The notes below the pieces were generated by a model. The model saw only the letters and a list, made by a program, of their open reading frames with translations, was not told the origin of the DNA and ran no database searches. The position numbers and the translations under genes were made by a program. From Coenobita brevimanus (lineage: Eukaryota > Arthropoda > Malacostraca > Decapoda > Coenobitidae), in contig CM064683.1 of NCBI GenBank assembly GCA_032717465.1, positions 39,574,798 to 39,638,797 on the forward strand: a DNA stretch of 64,000 nucleotides. Reading direction: 5' to 3'. Each line of letters starts with the position of its first letter. Position 1 is the first letter of the stretch. Shown here piece after piece: positions 20,397 through 31,797 of the stretch.

Positions 20397-23300
20397 TTCC
20401 CACCTTCCTTCCCCATTCCTTCCTTTTCGATTTCTTATCTTCCATCCCTCCCTCTCTCCTTCTCTCCTCCTCTCTATCCCTCCTCTTCCTCCCTTCCTTT
20501 TCTCTCTCCTCTTCATCCCTCCCTTCCTCCCTCTCCTTCTCTTCCCCATCCCTCCCTCTTCCCTCCTTCTCTCTCTCCTCTATCCCCTCCATCCCTCCCT
20601 CTCCCTTCTCTCTCCTCATCCTATCAATCTCCTCTCATTACTCTCGGCTTTTTTTTCATCATCTCATCATATCATTCTCTCATTTTTGTTATCGATATCA
20701 CATCTCGCTGCTCCTCTCCTTTTGTTCATCATCTCCTCATTTATCGTGAACATCAATCTGCATCTCAAACTATATCTTGCGTCATCCATCTCTGCATCAT
20801 TTGTCAACGTCATCAAATACTAGCCTGTCTCTCTCCTCCCCTCCTCTATCCCTCCATCCCTCCCTCTCTCTTCTCTCCCTATTTCTCCATCTTCCCTCTC
20901 CTTCTCTCTCTCCTTATTCCTCCATCTCTCCCTCCTCTTCTCTCCTTTATTCCTCCATCTCTCCTCTCCTTCTTCTCCTTATTCCTCCATCTCTCCTCTC
21001 CTCTTCTCTCTCTCCTTTATCCCTCCATCCTCCTCTTTCTTCTTCTCTCTCTTTATCCCTTCCATCCCTCCTCTCTCCTTCTCTCTCCCTCTATCCCATC
21101 TCTCCCTCTCTCTCTTCTCCACTTTCCATCTCCCTCTCCTTTCCTCCTTATTCCTCCATCTCTCCCTCCTTCTCTCTCCTTTATTCCTCCATCTCTCCCT
21201 CTCCTCTTCTCTCTCCTTTATTCCTTCCATTCTTCCCTTCTCCTTCTCTCCTCTTTATCCCTCCATCTTCCTCTTCTCTCTTTCTCTTCTCTCCTTTTAT
21301 CCTTCATCCCTCCCTCCTTTCTTTCTTCTTATTCCTCCATCCTCCCTTCCTTATTCCCTTCTCATCCTCCCTCCTCTCTCTCCTTTATCCCTCCATCTCT
21401 CCCTCTCTCTCTCTCCTTTGTCTTCCATCTCTCTCCTTTCCTTCTTCTCCCTTATCCCTCCATCTCTCCCTCTCCTTTCTCTCTCTCCTTTATTCCTCCA
21501 TCCCTCTCTCCCTCTCTCTCTCTCTCTCCTTTATTCCTCCATCCCTCCCTCTCCATTTTTCTCTCTCTCCCTTCCCTCTTTGCCACTCTTCCTTCTTCCT
21601 TTCTCCCTCCTTCCCCTCTTTACACTTCCCTCCTCTCTCCTCTCCTCCTCTTGTCTCTTTCCTCTCCTCTTCATCTTTTTCCCTCTCTCTCTTCCTGTCT
21701 TCTCTCTCCTCTCTCTCTCCTCTCCTCTTCCTGTCTTCCTCTTTTTCCTCTCTTCTTGTCTTCCTTCTCGTCTTCCTCTCCTCCTCTCTCTCCTGTCTCT
21801 CCTCTTTTCCTCTCTCTTTCCTGTCTTCCTCTTCCTGTCTTCCATTCTTCTTCTTCTCTTCCCGTCTTCCTCTCCCCTCCTCTCTCTTCCTGGTCTTCCT
21901 TCTTCTCTGGTCTCCTCTTCCCTGTCTTCCTCCCTCTCTTTCCTTCTGTCTTCCTTTTTCCTCTCTCTCTCTTTCCTATCTTTCTCTCTTCCTCTTTCCA
22001 TCTTTCCTCCTCCCTCTCTTCCTCTTCCTCTCTTCCTGTCTTCTCCCTCTCTCCTCCTGTCTTCCTCTTCCTGTTCTCCTCTTTCCTCTCTCCTGTCTCC
22101 TCTTCCTGTCTCTCCTCCTCCCTCCTCTCTTCCTCTCCTTCCTGTCTTCCTCTCTCTTCCTGTCTTCCTCTCTTCCCGTCTTCCTCTTCCCTCCTTGTCT
22201 CTTCCTGTTCCTCTCGTTCCTCCTGTGTTTTCGTCCTTCTGGTCCTCTTCCTTTGTCCTTCCCTCTCTCCTCCTCTCGTCTTCTTCTCCATTCCCCTTCC
22301 TCTTCCTCCTCGTCCCTTCTCTTCCCTCTCTGTCCCTCTTTCCAGTCTTCCTTCTCGTCCCTCTCCTTCCTCTCTTCCCTGTCTTCTCCCTCTCGTCCCT
22401 TCCCTGTCCCTCTTTCCTCTCTTCCTGTCTCTCCCTCTCCTGTCCTCTCTTCCGTTCCCTCTCCTCTCTCAGGCCTCCTGTGTTCCTGTCTTCTCCTGTC
22501 TTCCTCTTCTTGTCTTCCTGTCTTCCTCTCCCTCCTGTGTTCCCTGTCTTCCTCTTCTTGTGTTCCTGTCTTCCCTGTCTTCTCCTCTCTTCTTGTGTTC
22601 CTGTGTTCCTGTCTTCCTCTCTCCCTCCTGTCTTCCTGTCTTCCTCTCTCTTCTTGTGTTCCTGTCTCCTCCTCTTCTTCTTGTGTTCCTGGTCTCTCCT
22701 GTCTTCCTCTCTTCTTGTGTTCTGTCTTCCTGTCTTCCTCTCTTCTGTGTCTTCTCCTGTCTTCCTCTCCTCCTGTGTCTCACTGTCTTCCTCTCTTTCT
22801 TGTCTTCTCCTGTCTTCCTCTCCTCTCTGTGTTCCCTGTGTTCCTGTCTTCCTCTCTTTCTTGTGTTCCTGCTCTTCCTCTATTCTTGTGTTCCTGTCTT
22901 CCTGTTCTCTCCTGTCTTCCTCTTCTCTTGTGTTCCTGTTCTTCCTGTCTTCCTCTCCTCCTTGTGTTCCTGTCTTCCTGTCTTCCTCTCTTCTTGTGTT
23001 CCTGTTCTCTCCTGTCTTCCTCTCCTCCTGTGTTCCTGTTCTTCTCCCTGTCTTCCTCTCTTTCTTGTGTTCCTGTTCTTCTCTGTCTTCCTCTCTTCCT
23101 GTGTTTCTCTTCCTGCTTTCTTCCTGTCTTCCTCTCCTCTCGTCTTTCCATTTCTTCCTCTCTTCCTCTCTCGTCCTTTCTGTCCTGTCTTCCTGTCTTC
23201 TTCTGTCGTCCTCTCTTCCTCTGAGTCCATTATTCCTGCTCTTCCCCTCATCCTCTTCGTCTTCCATTCCTCTTCCTCTTCCTCTCGTCCTCTCTCCTGT

Positions 23301-23735
23301 CTTCCTCTCGTCCTCTCTTCCTGTCTTCCTCTCGTCCTTCCCTCTCTTCCTGTCTTCCTCTCTGTCCTCTCTCTCTTCCTGTCTTCCCTTCCTCTCCCTG
23401 TCTTCCTCTCGTCCTCTCTCCCTGTCTTCCTCTCGTCCTCTCGTCTTCCATTCCTCTTCTCCTCTTCCTCTCGTCCCTCTCTCCCCCTGTCTTCTCCCTT
23501 CTCCTGTCCTCTCTTCCTGTCTTCCCCTCTCGTCCTCCTCTTTCCTGTCTTCCTCGTCGTCCTCTCTTCCCTGTCTCTCTCCTCTCCTTCTTCCTCTCTC
23601 CCTCTGTCTTCCTCTCTCTCCCTGTCTCTCCTCTCGTCCTCTCTTCCTTAGTCTTCCTCTCCTCCTCTCTTCCTGTCTCTCCTTCTCCTCTCGTCTATCC
23701 ATTCCTTTCTTCCTCTCTTTCTTGGTTTTGTAACT
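20397..23735. repeat. 3.3-kb polypyrimidine tract
   Basis: Nearly all C/T on +. Bases 20400-21560 are dominated by ctccatccctccctctcctt units. Bases 21600-23730 are dominated by tcttcctctcttcttgtgtt and cctgtcttcctctc units with a periodic tgtgttcctg near 22480-23110. An island at 20640-20820 is mixed sequence (atcatctcatcatatcattc). The open frames of up to about 1,170 codons are Ser/Leu/Phe/Pro runs with no start context, domain or splice sign, so no gene is called. Confidence 0.95.
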
Positions 23736-23785
23736 CATCTGGAAAAATATAAAATATTCTCCTGTTTTCCTCCCCCCCCCCACTT

Positions 23786-23788
<3 letters not shown>

Positions 23789-23826
<38 letters not shown>
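23789..23826. repeat. (TC)n microsatellite
   Basis: About 19 TC repeats. Confidence 0.95.
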
Positions 23827-23830
<4 letters not shown>

Positions 23831-23837
23831 ACTGTTA

Positions 23838-23884
23838 CACACACACACATTGCAGAAAAATGATCGTAGGTATTACAGTATTTG

Positions 23885-23916
<32 letters not shown>

Positions 23917-23935
23917 TCATCGTAGGATTTACTGT

Positions 23936-23966
<31 letters not shown>

Positions 23967-23990
23967 ATCATCGTAGGATTTACAATATTT

Positions 23991-24050
<60 letters not shown>
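23838..24050. repeat. Compound (CA)n array in three units
   Basis: Three tandem units each consist of (CA)n followed by aatcatcgtaggatttacaa-like text. The CA run length varies by unit. Confidence 0.9.
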
Positions 24051-24055
<5 letters not shown>

Positions 24056-24099
24056 AGTAAACATTGTTGCCCCTGTTCAAGGAAGGGACTAGAAACAGA

Positions 24100-25465
24100 A
24101 GCCACCCAATTAGAAGGACCATGCCAGTATCAGTGACCAGTGTTGTAAGAGACTGAAAAAGCTGATAAGAAAAGTTTGGGTAAAACATATACAGAATAAC
24201 ACGATATGATAAATATGAAAGACAGTTGGGTTTTACGTGGAAGGGAAAATCCCAAAGTTGGCAATTTATTAAGTTACCACATAGAGATGCAGACACATTA
24301 CACAACAGAGAAGGATGGCTGGATGTATCTATCTAGATTTCAAGAAAGCACTGACACAGTACCGCACCAAAGACTTTTATGGAGACTGTACCATGAAGGA
24401 GGAACTGCATACAGTTTGCATTGCTGGATGCAGGATTTTCTTAGAAAAGAAACAGAGAAATAGCACTGAGTGGGGAAATTACTCCTCATGGAGGGAAGTG
24501 ACTAGCGGAGTTCCACAGGGCTCAGTGCTGGCACCACTATATGTTTTTAGTATATATATATGATAGATAGCAACATTGGAAATGAAAGGCTACATATGCT
24601 TGTTGATGATGCAAAAATACAAAGGAAAATTACTAACATACAGATCCTTGCAAAGAACTAAAAGAGGAATTAAATAATTTTCATGAATGGTGCAATTATG
24701 ATATAAATGGAATTGAATGTGTGGACATGTGTCATGTAATTAAGTGTGGTAAAAGTGAGAAAAGACCAGATTGGGATTATATTGTTACCAAGATCAACCC
24801 TACACACATCAGAAAGAGAGAAGGACCTAGGTGTGATTATCAATAACAGACTATCTCCCAGCTGACCACATCAGTGAGAAGGTATATGTAAACAGTGCTT
24901 TTAAATACAGAATAGCATTGACATATATATAAATGAAGACATGCTAAGAAGGATAGGAATATCATTCATCAGACCAACCCTGGAGTATGCATCAGTAGTC
25001 TGGAGTCCCCATCTCAAAAAACACACAGATAGGCGATTGAAAAAGTTCAAAGGGCCACTACAAGATGGATACCAAGCTTAAGGGATCTAAGCCATGAAGA
25101 AAGACTACAACAAATTGAATCTTTACCAACACTACAGGAGAGAAGGAAAGAGAAGACATTATGCTATATAAATGCATCTGAGGGAAGGAAAAACTAGACA
25201 TAAATGAGTATATAACCTATGGGGAAGCTATCAGCAAGAGGACACTGCAAAAAAACTATATAAAGAGTGGCGATAAAGACGTAAGGAAATTCAGTTTTCC
25301 AAATAGGGTAGTTGATCAGTGGAATGCACTACAGAATGAAATAGTGCGCCAAAACTATTTATACATTTAAGGATATGTATGATAAAAATGGTTTAACACA
25401 CGGGACAGTACGAGCTGGACTCATTCCTGTTACCATACAATTAGGTAAGAACAATTAGGTAAGAA
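24100..25465 (+). pseudogene. LINE C, decayed CR1/Jockey-type LINE
   Basis: RT motif pieces are readable across frames: LDFKKALTQYRTK (motif A region), SSWREVTSGVPQGSVLAPLY (motif B), LVDDAKIQRK (motif C, with LVDD), ERDLGVIINNRLS and RPTLEYASVVWSPHLKKH, then TIYTFKDMYDKNGLTHGTVR near the C-terminus. It ends with two copies of attaggtaagaac, a short 3' repeat of the kind used by CR1-like LINEs. Stops and indels occur every 50-100 codons. The same family lies in opposite orientation at 34300-35640. Confidence 0.8.
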
Positions 25466-25510
25466 CACAGTACAGTGAAACATCTATAAATGATAAGAAA
25501 AATACAGGAA

Positions 25511-25715
25511 ACAAGAAAATATTAGGGGATCTGACAAGTGTGAACGTCGGGGTCAGGGTTGCGAGAGGTAGACCGAGAAATACTTGAGACGAGGTCTTAG
25601 GGTGTGACCTCAGGGATATGGGATCAAATAGGGAGGCTGCCAGTGATCGAGCAGCGTGGAGAGCCATTATGTGACCAAGGCCGACGCATACAAGCTTATA
25701 GGAGCCTTTATAAAT
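25511..25715 (+). mobile_element. LINE D 3' fragment
   Basis: About 200 bases that match the 3' end of LINE D (33140-33340). They share gagaggtagaccgag-type sequence, gacgaggtcttagggtgtga, gcagcgtggagagccatta and the tail gccgacgcata...gagccttta. Confidence 0.8.
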
Positions 25716-26359
25716 GATACGATTATGATATGATCACAGTACAAAGCATATGATTAAGCAGTAAACAACTCATATAGTGTAGAATCAGAATGCAGTATAG
25801 ATATCACTGGGTGAAATAAGCCAGGAATGATGTGATAAACTGTACATTAGGTGGAGAGAATGGACAGCACAATGTTCTGAGTGTCCAGTTGTGATGTTAT
25901 ATAGAGATTGATGTCGTAATTAACAAGCACTATGAAATGTAACGACCTTTAAATATCGAGGCACCAGCAAGAACAAGAGAGAGAAAAAATACGATAGGAA
26001 CAAAATAAAAGGTAAGAATATTCGTCCAAGTTACACAAGGTTCCCCCTTCTATTTTGTGGGAATTTTCTTTTGTTGCAAGCCCCGCCCCCAAAGCGGTGC
26101 CAAACTGTCTGCGGCACAGCACACCCATGCTCGTCAGTACCACTCTGGACTCCCCCACCTTGGACCCCGTCAGTGTCGCTACGGGAAGTCGGGGATGCAG
26201 GGGACGTGTGTCGGTTATGTCCGTGTCGTCTGGCTGTCTACCCTTGGGGTCTAGTGGACAGTTGCCTCTCTAGGGCGGGAGGGGATGGTTGCATGCGGAA
26301 GCGGGATAAATGTCGATCCTGGGGTTGCAGATGGAAGCCTTCTACTGTGCTAAGCAATA
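25716..26359. other. No recognisable gene; GC-rich block 26080-26340
   Basis: The GC-rich block keeps several short + frames open (60-110 codons), none with recognisable domains. It may be an old element or an exon; I cannot tell. Confidence 0.35.
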
Positions 26360-26535
26360 GAGGCTTGCCAACACCTATAGCGATTTATTCTGTATATTAA
26401 GCCTCAATTACTCTCTTGCTTTGTTACTTTAATACAAACTACGAGTATGTCCATAGCAGAGCGACACAAATGACGTCACCAGAAATGTCAAGGTGCAATA
26501 GACAAAGCAAATCGTTAAGGATGGTGGTTTAGGCG
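26360..26535. repeat. Foldback element copy
   Basis: The left arm agcgatttattctgtatatt and the right arm aatgtcaaggtgcaatagac then aagcaaatcgttaagga form a hairpin of the same family as 18226-19415, with about 70 bases of loop. Confidence 0.65.
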
Positions 26536-26649
26536 GCGTTGGCGGCCACGTATTCTGCCTGTTGCACATTTGTATTGTCTCTCTGTGCAAAGCTGCTGGT
26601 GTTGACGTGGTTGGCAACAGCGACAACCATTGCAACACTGAGCTGTGCT

Positions 26650-27302
26650 GAGACAGAGAGAGAGAGAGAGAGAAAAATAGCATTTTTTCTCCTTCTGTCT
26701 CCTCTTCCCTTCTCTTTTCTTCTTCTTCTCTTTCTCTCCTGCCCTTCCCTTCCCCCTCTTTCTCTCTCCTTCCGTCTCCCCTCTTTTTCTCCCCACTTCG
26801 TCCTCTCTCCCCTCTTTCATCTCCCTCCTTCCCTCTCCTCTTGCTCTCCTTCCCTCTCCTCTTTCTCTCCTTCCCTCTCCTCTTTCTCTCCTTCCCTCTC
26901 CTCTTTCTCTCCTCCTTCCCTCTCCTCTTTCTCTCCCTTCCTCTCCTCTTTCTTCCTCCTTTTCCCTCTCTGTCTTTCTCTCCTTCCCTCTGTCTTTCCT
27001 TCCGTCTACTTCTCTCTTTCTCCTTCCCTCTCCTCTTCTTCTCCTTCCCTCTCCTCTCTCTCTCCTTCCCTCTCTCTCTTTCCTTCTGTCTACTTCTTCT
27101 TTCTCTCCTTCCCTCTCCCTCTCTTTCTTTCGTTCCCCTCCTTTCTTTCCTCCCCTCTTTTCCCTCCCTCCCTCTCCGTGTCATATTCTCCCTGCCTCTT
27201 TCCCTCTTCCTGTAATCTTCCTCCCTTCCCTGTCCACTATGCATCCCTGCCTTCCTTATAACACCTCATTTATCACCTGTGGCTCAATGTGTCTCTCCAC
27301 CT

Positions 27303-27357
<55 letters not shown>
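26650..27357. repeat. (GA)n, polypyrimidine and (TC)n block
   Basis: A (GA)n run at 26651-26672 is followed by C/T-only DNA at 26690-27240. Near 26820-26960 this has five copies of cttccctctcctctttctct. A pure (TC)n run follows at 27306-27356. The open frames here are composition artefacts. Confidence 0.9.
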
Positions 27358-27451
27358 AGCTGAATAAAACCGTCTGGTAGAGGCCACAGTCGTGTAAAGT
27401 TAATGTGAAGCTCTGTAGTTAACCTCTTCAGTGCCAATAATGGCCTCCTGA

Positions 27452-27740
27452 GCTGTCTGTCTGTCTGTCCATCTGCCTAGCCATCTATCCATCCATCTAT
27501 CTATCGATCTGTACAGGTCTCTCTCTCTACGTGTCTGTCTATCTGTCTGTCTGTTCATTTATCTGTCTGTCTATCCGTCCATCCATACATCTACTCGTAG
27601 CTAATACATCTATCGATATGTCCGTCTCACTAGCCTTCTGTCTATCTGTATATCTGTTTATCCCTGTTCATTTCATTCATCCCTCCAGCCATCTGTCTAT
27701 CTATCTACCTGTCTGCTTACCCTATCTATGCGTCAGTTGG
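27452..27740. repeat. (CTGT)/(CATC)/(TATC) tetranucleotide array
   Basis: An interrupted array of ctgtctgtctgtccatctgc type. Confidence 0.9.
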
Positions 27741-27791
27741 TTGCTATTTCCTCCACTCTTTCGTCAAAGTTGACATTCTCTCTCCCTCAGT

Positions 27792-27862
27792 ACAGGTGTA
27801 GTGGACCCACAGGCACAGGTGTAGTGGACCCACAGTACAGGTGCAGTGGACCCAGTCACTAC
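27792..27862. repeat. ~24-bp tandem repeat, three copies
   Basis: The unit acaggtgtagtggacccaca is repeated three times, the last copy ending in a variant. Confidence 0.85.
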
Positions 27863-27977
27863 CTGTATCAGCTGACTTCTTGTAGTTGGTCCTTTTGTCT
27901 GGCCTGATTAAGCTCCCCTCAGCCAACCATTGCTGTGCCTTTGGTTAGCCGACTCACAGCCAGACTGGCTTGGCAGG

Positions 27978-28240
27978 GAGGGAGGGAGGGAGGGAGGGAG
28001 GACAAGGAGGAATGATAGTGTAAGAATGATTAAGAGAGTGGAGATGGAAGAGGAAGAGGAAGAGAAGAAGAGGAGAAATTAGATGATGATGAGGAGGAGG
28101 AGGAGCAGGAGGAGGAGTAGGACAAGCAGAGGAAGTGTAGGGTGTAGGAGAACAAAAAGACTAACGAAGAGAGAGGAGACACAAGAGGAGGGGAAGGAAG
28201 GCAAGATGGAAGAGTGAGAGTTAAGGAAGAGGACTGGGAA

Positions 28241-28286
<46 letters not shown>
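27978..28286. repeat. (GGGA)n, polypurine tract and (CA)n
   Basis: A gggagggagggagggaggga run near 27978 leads into a purine-only stretch to 28240, then about 22 CA repeats at 28242-28286. Confidence 0.9.
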
Positions 28287-28288
<2 letters not shown>

Positions 28289-28329
28289 TAGTCACTGGAC
28301 TGAGAGGGTTAAGTGTGGTATTCTGAGAG

Positions 28330-28895
28330 GCTGGATATTTGCACTGCTCTTCCTTAGCGATTTATTTAGCACATTACACTCCTCAGTATTATTGTACATG
28401 TTATTGACACAAACCATGTGGGTATTACAATGCCACAAATGAATAACAGGAGTCATGTTGAAGTTAGGTTATATTTAGCACATTACACCTCAGTATTATT
28501 GTACATGTTATTGACACAAACTATGTGGGTATTATAACGCTACAAATGGCCTACAGGAGTCAAGTTAGTTAGGTTATATTTAGCACATTACACCTCAAAA
28601 GCACGGTACATGTTATTGACACAAACCATATGGGTGTATTACAACGCCACAAATGGCCTACAGGAGTCAGTTAGCAGGTTATATTTAGCACATTACACCT
28701 CAGTATTATTGTACATGTTATAGAAACAAACAATGTGGGTATTACAACGCTACAAAATGGCCTACATGAGTCTGTTAGTTAGGTTATATTTAGCACATTA
28801 CACCCTCAGTATTATTGTACGTGTTATTGACACAAACCAGGTGGGAAGTATAACGCTACACAAAATGGCCTACAGGAGTCAGTTAGTTAGGTGTG
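28330..28895. repeat. ~105-bp tandem repeat derived from one foldback arm
   Basis: Five head-to-tail units start near 28357, 28466, 28574, 28677 and 28781. Each holds tttagcacattacacctcag, a tattgacacaaacc block and tggcctacaggagtcag. The first unit still carries cttccttagcgatttattta, which is the left arm of the foldback family. The unit therefore seems to be an amplified half element. Confidence 0.8.
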
Positions 28896-28969
28896 ATTCC
28901 TGCCTCTGTATTTACTTAGTATGGACACGGCAGGAGGAAGGCCGTCAGGGTGGACTGCCAGTTGAATTA

Positions 28970-29460
28970 ATGGGGTGGATATGGAGGGGAGGGTACGTGG
29001 ATACAGATTTACTGGGGTGGATATGGAGGGGGAGGGCACGAGGATACAGAATTACTGGGGGTGGATATGGAGGGGGAGGGTACGAGGATACAGAATTACT
29101 GGTGGGTGGATAAGTGGGAGGGGAGTGGCAATGAGGATATACAGAATTACTGGGGTGGATATGGAGGGGAGGGTACGAGGATACAGAATTACTGGGGTGG
29201 ATATGGCGGGGGAGGGTCGGGAGCATACAGAATAATGGGGGTGGGATATGGAGGGGGAGGGTGGGGATATACAGAATTACTGGGGTGGATAGGGTGGGGG
29301 TGGGTGGGTATATACAGAATTACTGGGGTGGATATGGAGGGGGAGGGGTGGGGATATACAGAATTACTGCGGAGGCGTAGGGGAGTGGTGGGGACATACC
29401 TAATTACTGGGGTGGCTATGGGGGGGGAGGGTACTAGGATACAGAATTATTGGGGGGTCT
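28970..29460. repeat. ~50-60 bp G-rich minisatellite
   Basis: About nine units of ggggtggatatggaggggga plus cagaattact. Confidence 0.9.
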
Positions 29461-29499
29461 TGCTGTGGAGGGGGAGGGTGGGGAGGATGCAGAATTACA

Positions 29500-29950
29500 T
29501 GAAGTGGGGACTGGGGTGGGTGGACAGGGAATTACTGGGGTGGGGGACAGGGGCTGGGGTGGGGGACAGGGTTCGGGTGGGGGCAGGGCTGGGGGTGGGG
29601 CACAGGGCTGGGGTGGGCACAGGGCTGGGGTGGGGGACAGGGCTGGGGGGTGGGGGTGGGGCACAGGGCTGGGGTGGGGTACAGGGCTGGGGGGTGAGGC
29701 ACAGGGCTGGAGAGGGGCACAGGGTTACTGGGGTGGGGCACAGGGCTGGGGTGGGGGCACAGGGCTGGGGTGGGAAGTGGCCAGGGCTGGGGTGGGGCAT
29801 ACAGGCTGGGGTGGGGACAGCAGGCTGGGGTGGGGCACAGGGGCTGGGGGTGGGGTGGGGGGACAGGGCTGGGGTGTGGGGCACAGGGCTGGGGTGGGGC
29901 ACAGGGCTGGGGTGGGGCACGTGGGCTGGGATGGGGCACAGGGCCACTGC
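29500..29950. repeat. ~18-22 bp G-rich minisatellite
   Basis: More than 20 units of ggggtggggcacagggct. Dense runs of three or more G make it a strong G-quadruplex candidate on +. The long Gly/Ala/Trp/Gln open frame across it is a by-product. Confidence 0.9.
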
Positions 29951-30500
29951 TCCTCGGCAGGTGTATCAAAGGCAGACATTTTTGTGACGAGTCCTGCCTG
30001 GCAGGGCAGAGCCGTGACGGGCTGCTGTGGCGGTGCAGTCCAGGTGTGCAGACAGTGGTTGGGAGGCCAGTCTTCAGGTTGGTGACGGTGGGGCAGGTTC
30101 AGGATTCCTGCCTGCTGTTTGATACAAGCAGGCCAGGCCCCAGCCGTAGGCGACGCAGGCGCACCAAGAGCGAGTTGGGTGTGCAGGGTGGGGCGGAGAG
30201 GGGCCAGGTAGGTGGCAGCTCTTGCATACCATGTTGTACAGCCGTGAGCCTCCGTAACTCAAAGTGATAGACTGAGCCTGGAGGTGTTGGCTGTGGCTCT
30301 GTGTTTGATGTGTAGAGGCTGGTCTTGAGTGGGGAAGGTGATGGCAGGCAGGCTGGTTGCTGAACCAGCGGCGGCGTTGGTTCGCTTGTTGCCCGAGATG
30401 CCCACGGTTGTGGCAGCCAGTGGAGGTAAATTTCCTCCCTCCACTCTGTGGAGATGGAGTCAGCTACAGCTGCACTGAGGTCAGCAGAGCCCCATTGTTA
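29951..30500. other. Uncertain coding remnant
   Basis: No clear gene. On the minus strand near 30380 the frame reads TTVGISGNKRTNAAAGSATS. This resembles the end of a LINE RNase H domain (VGI.GNE.AD.AAK), but no catalytic residues or neighbouring RT can be linked. Confidence 0.25.
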
Positions 30501-30504
30501 CTGA

Positions 30505-30750
30505 AGTGTGGTGCTGGTAGGCCGTGCAGAGACGAGGGTCGGTGTGTGTGTGGTGTTGGCTGGCAAGTGTGGTGCTGGTAGGCCTTACAGAGACGAGGGT
30601 CGGTGTGTGTGTGGTGCTGGATGGGCAAGCGTGGTGCTGGTAGGCCGTGCAGAGACGAGGGTCGGTGTGTGTGGGTGTTGGCCGCAAGCGTGGTGCTGGT
30701 AGGCCGTGCAGAGACGAGGGTCGCAGTGTGTGGTGTTGGCTGGGCGTGCC
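30505..30750. repeat. ~63-bp tandem repeat, four copies
   Basis: The unit contains gtggtgctggtaggccgtgc then agagacgagggtcggtgtgt. Copies are slightly diverged. Confidence 0.9.
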
Positions 30751-31686
30751 TGACGGCGCCTGGGACAGCCACAAGCTACGTTCCGTACGCAGAGGTTCTG
30801 GAGGGGAGCCGCCAGGACTCGACACGGCTCTTCACTGATGGCAGTGCAGCACCTGCTGACCCCTCAGCAGTGACTGACCAGCCAGAAGTATTCGGATGTG
30901 CCTGGGGTCCAGAGTGATGCAGTTCTCCTTATGCCATCCTGTGGTAGGAGGGCAGCTGAGGTGCTCCAGGGCAGGCGTGGGAGGGGGCAACACTGGCCGG
31001 CAGGGGCAGCCATGGGGGTGAGGCAGGGGCAGCCATGGGGGGTGAGGGAGTGTAGTCAGGGTCAGGGGTTGTGGGCCTGCCTGACAGGCGTCGGCCAATG
31101 TTAAGGTGATGAATGATACTGGTGAGTGGTGGGTGGCTGGTCCTGCCTTGCATGAGGGTTAGGAAGCCTCTCCAGGCAGCGCCGTAAATCTATGTTAAAC
31201 AGGCAGTGGTGTGGACTGAGTCTGCAGTGCTGATGTGTTCCCACTGTTGCTCGACTCCAGATCTCCAGCTGAAGGAAGCAGGGGCCACTGTTGGCGGGGC
31301 GTGAGGCAGGGGTGGCGGTGGTGTGTGGTGGCAGGGAGCTGAGTGGTGGCAGGTGGTCAATGTCATCACTGGTTAGGGTGGAAGGGGGTTCGTAGAGATG
31401 GAGTCACAGCAGGAGGAGTGGTGCCTCTCCTTCTTGGTACCAGGTGGCCGTGTGGTGGTGGGTGAGCTGTGCTGGGGTGCAGTGGGGTGCCGTGGCTGCG
31501 GCAGTAGTGGGGCGCCCTGGCTTAGTGGTGAGAGAGCGGGGCTTGGAGAAGGAGGTGGAGGCAGCGGTGGTGGTGGCTCTCTGCACGTGTTGTGGTGGGA
31601 GGTGGAGGGACGAGGACTGGCAGGCTTGGCAGCCGGAGGGTGAGGACTGAGGGCGGCAAGGGACCGTTCGAGAGTAACACCGCCTG

Positions 31687-31690
<4 letters not shown>
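30751..31690. other. GC-rich stretch without a recognised gene
   Basis: Several short frames are open on both strands because of GC-rich, TGG-rich sequence. A + frame near 30826 reads RLFTDGSA, a weak RNase H-like start, but it ends within 30 codons. Confidence 0.3.

Positions 31691-31738
<48 letters not shown>
31691..31738. repeat. (TA)n microsatellite
   Basis: About 24 TA repeats, followed by tttatttatttatttac. Confidence 0.95.
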
Positions 31739-31741
<3 letters not shown>

Positions 31742-31797
31742 AGTGTGGATGTGGGTGGGTGTAATTTATTTATTTATTTACTTAATTGTAAATGTGT

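Noticed and set aside
29061..29987. A 300-codon Gly/Trp/Gln frame
   Set aside because: A by-product of G-rich minisatellites.
30250..30920. RNase H-like pieces (VGISGNKRTNAAAG on minus; RLFTDGSA on plus)
   Set aside because: The two pieces are on opposite strands, lack a catalytic set and have no adjacent RT. Kept only as a low-confidence note.
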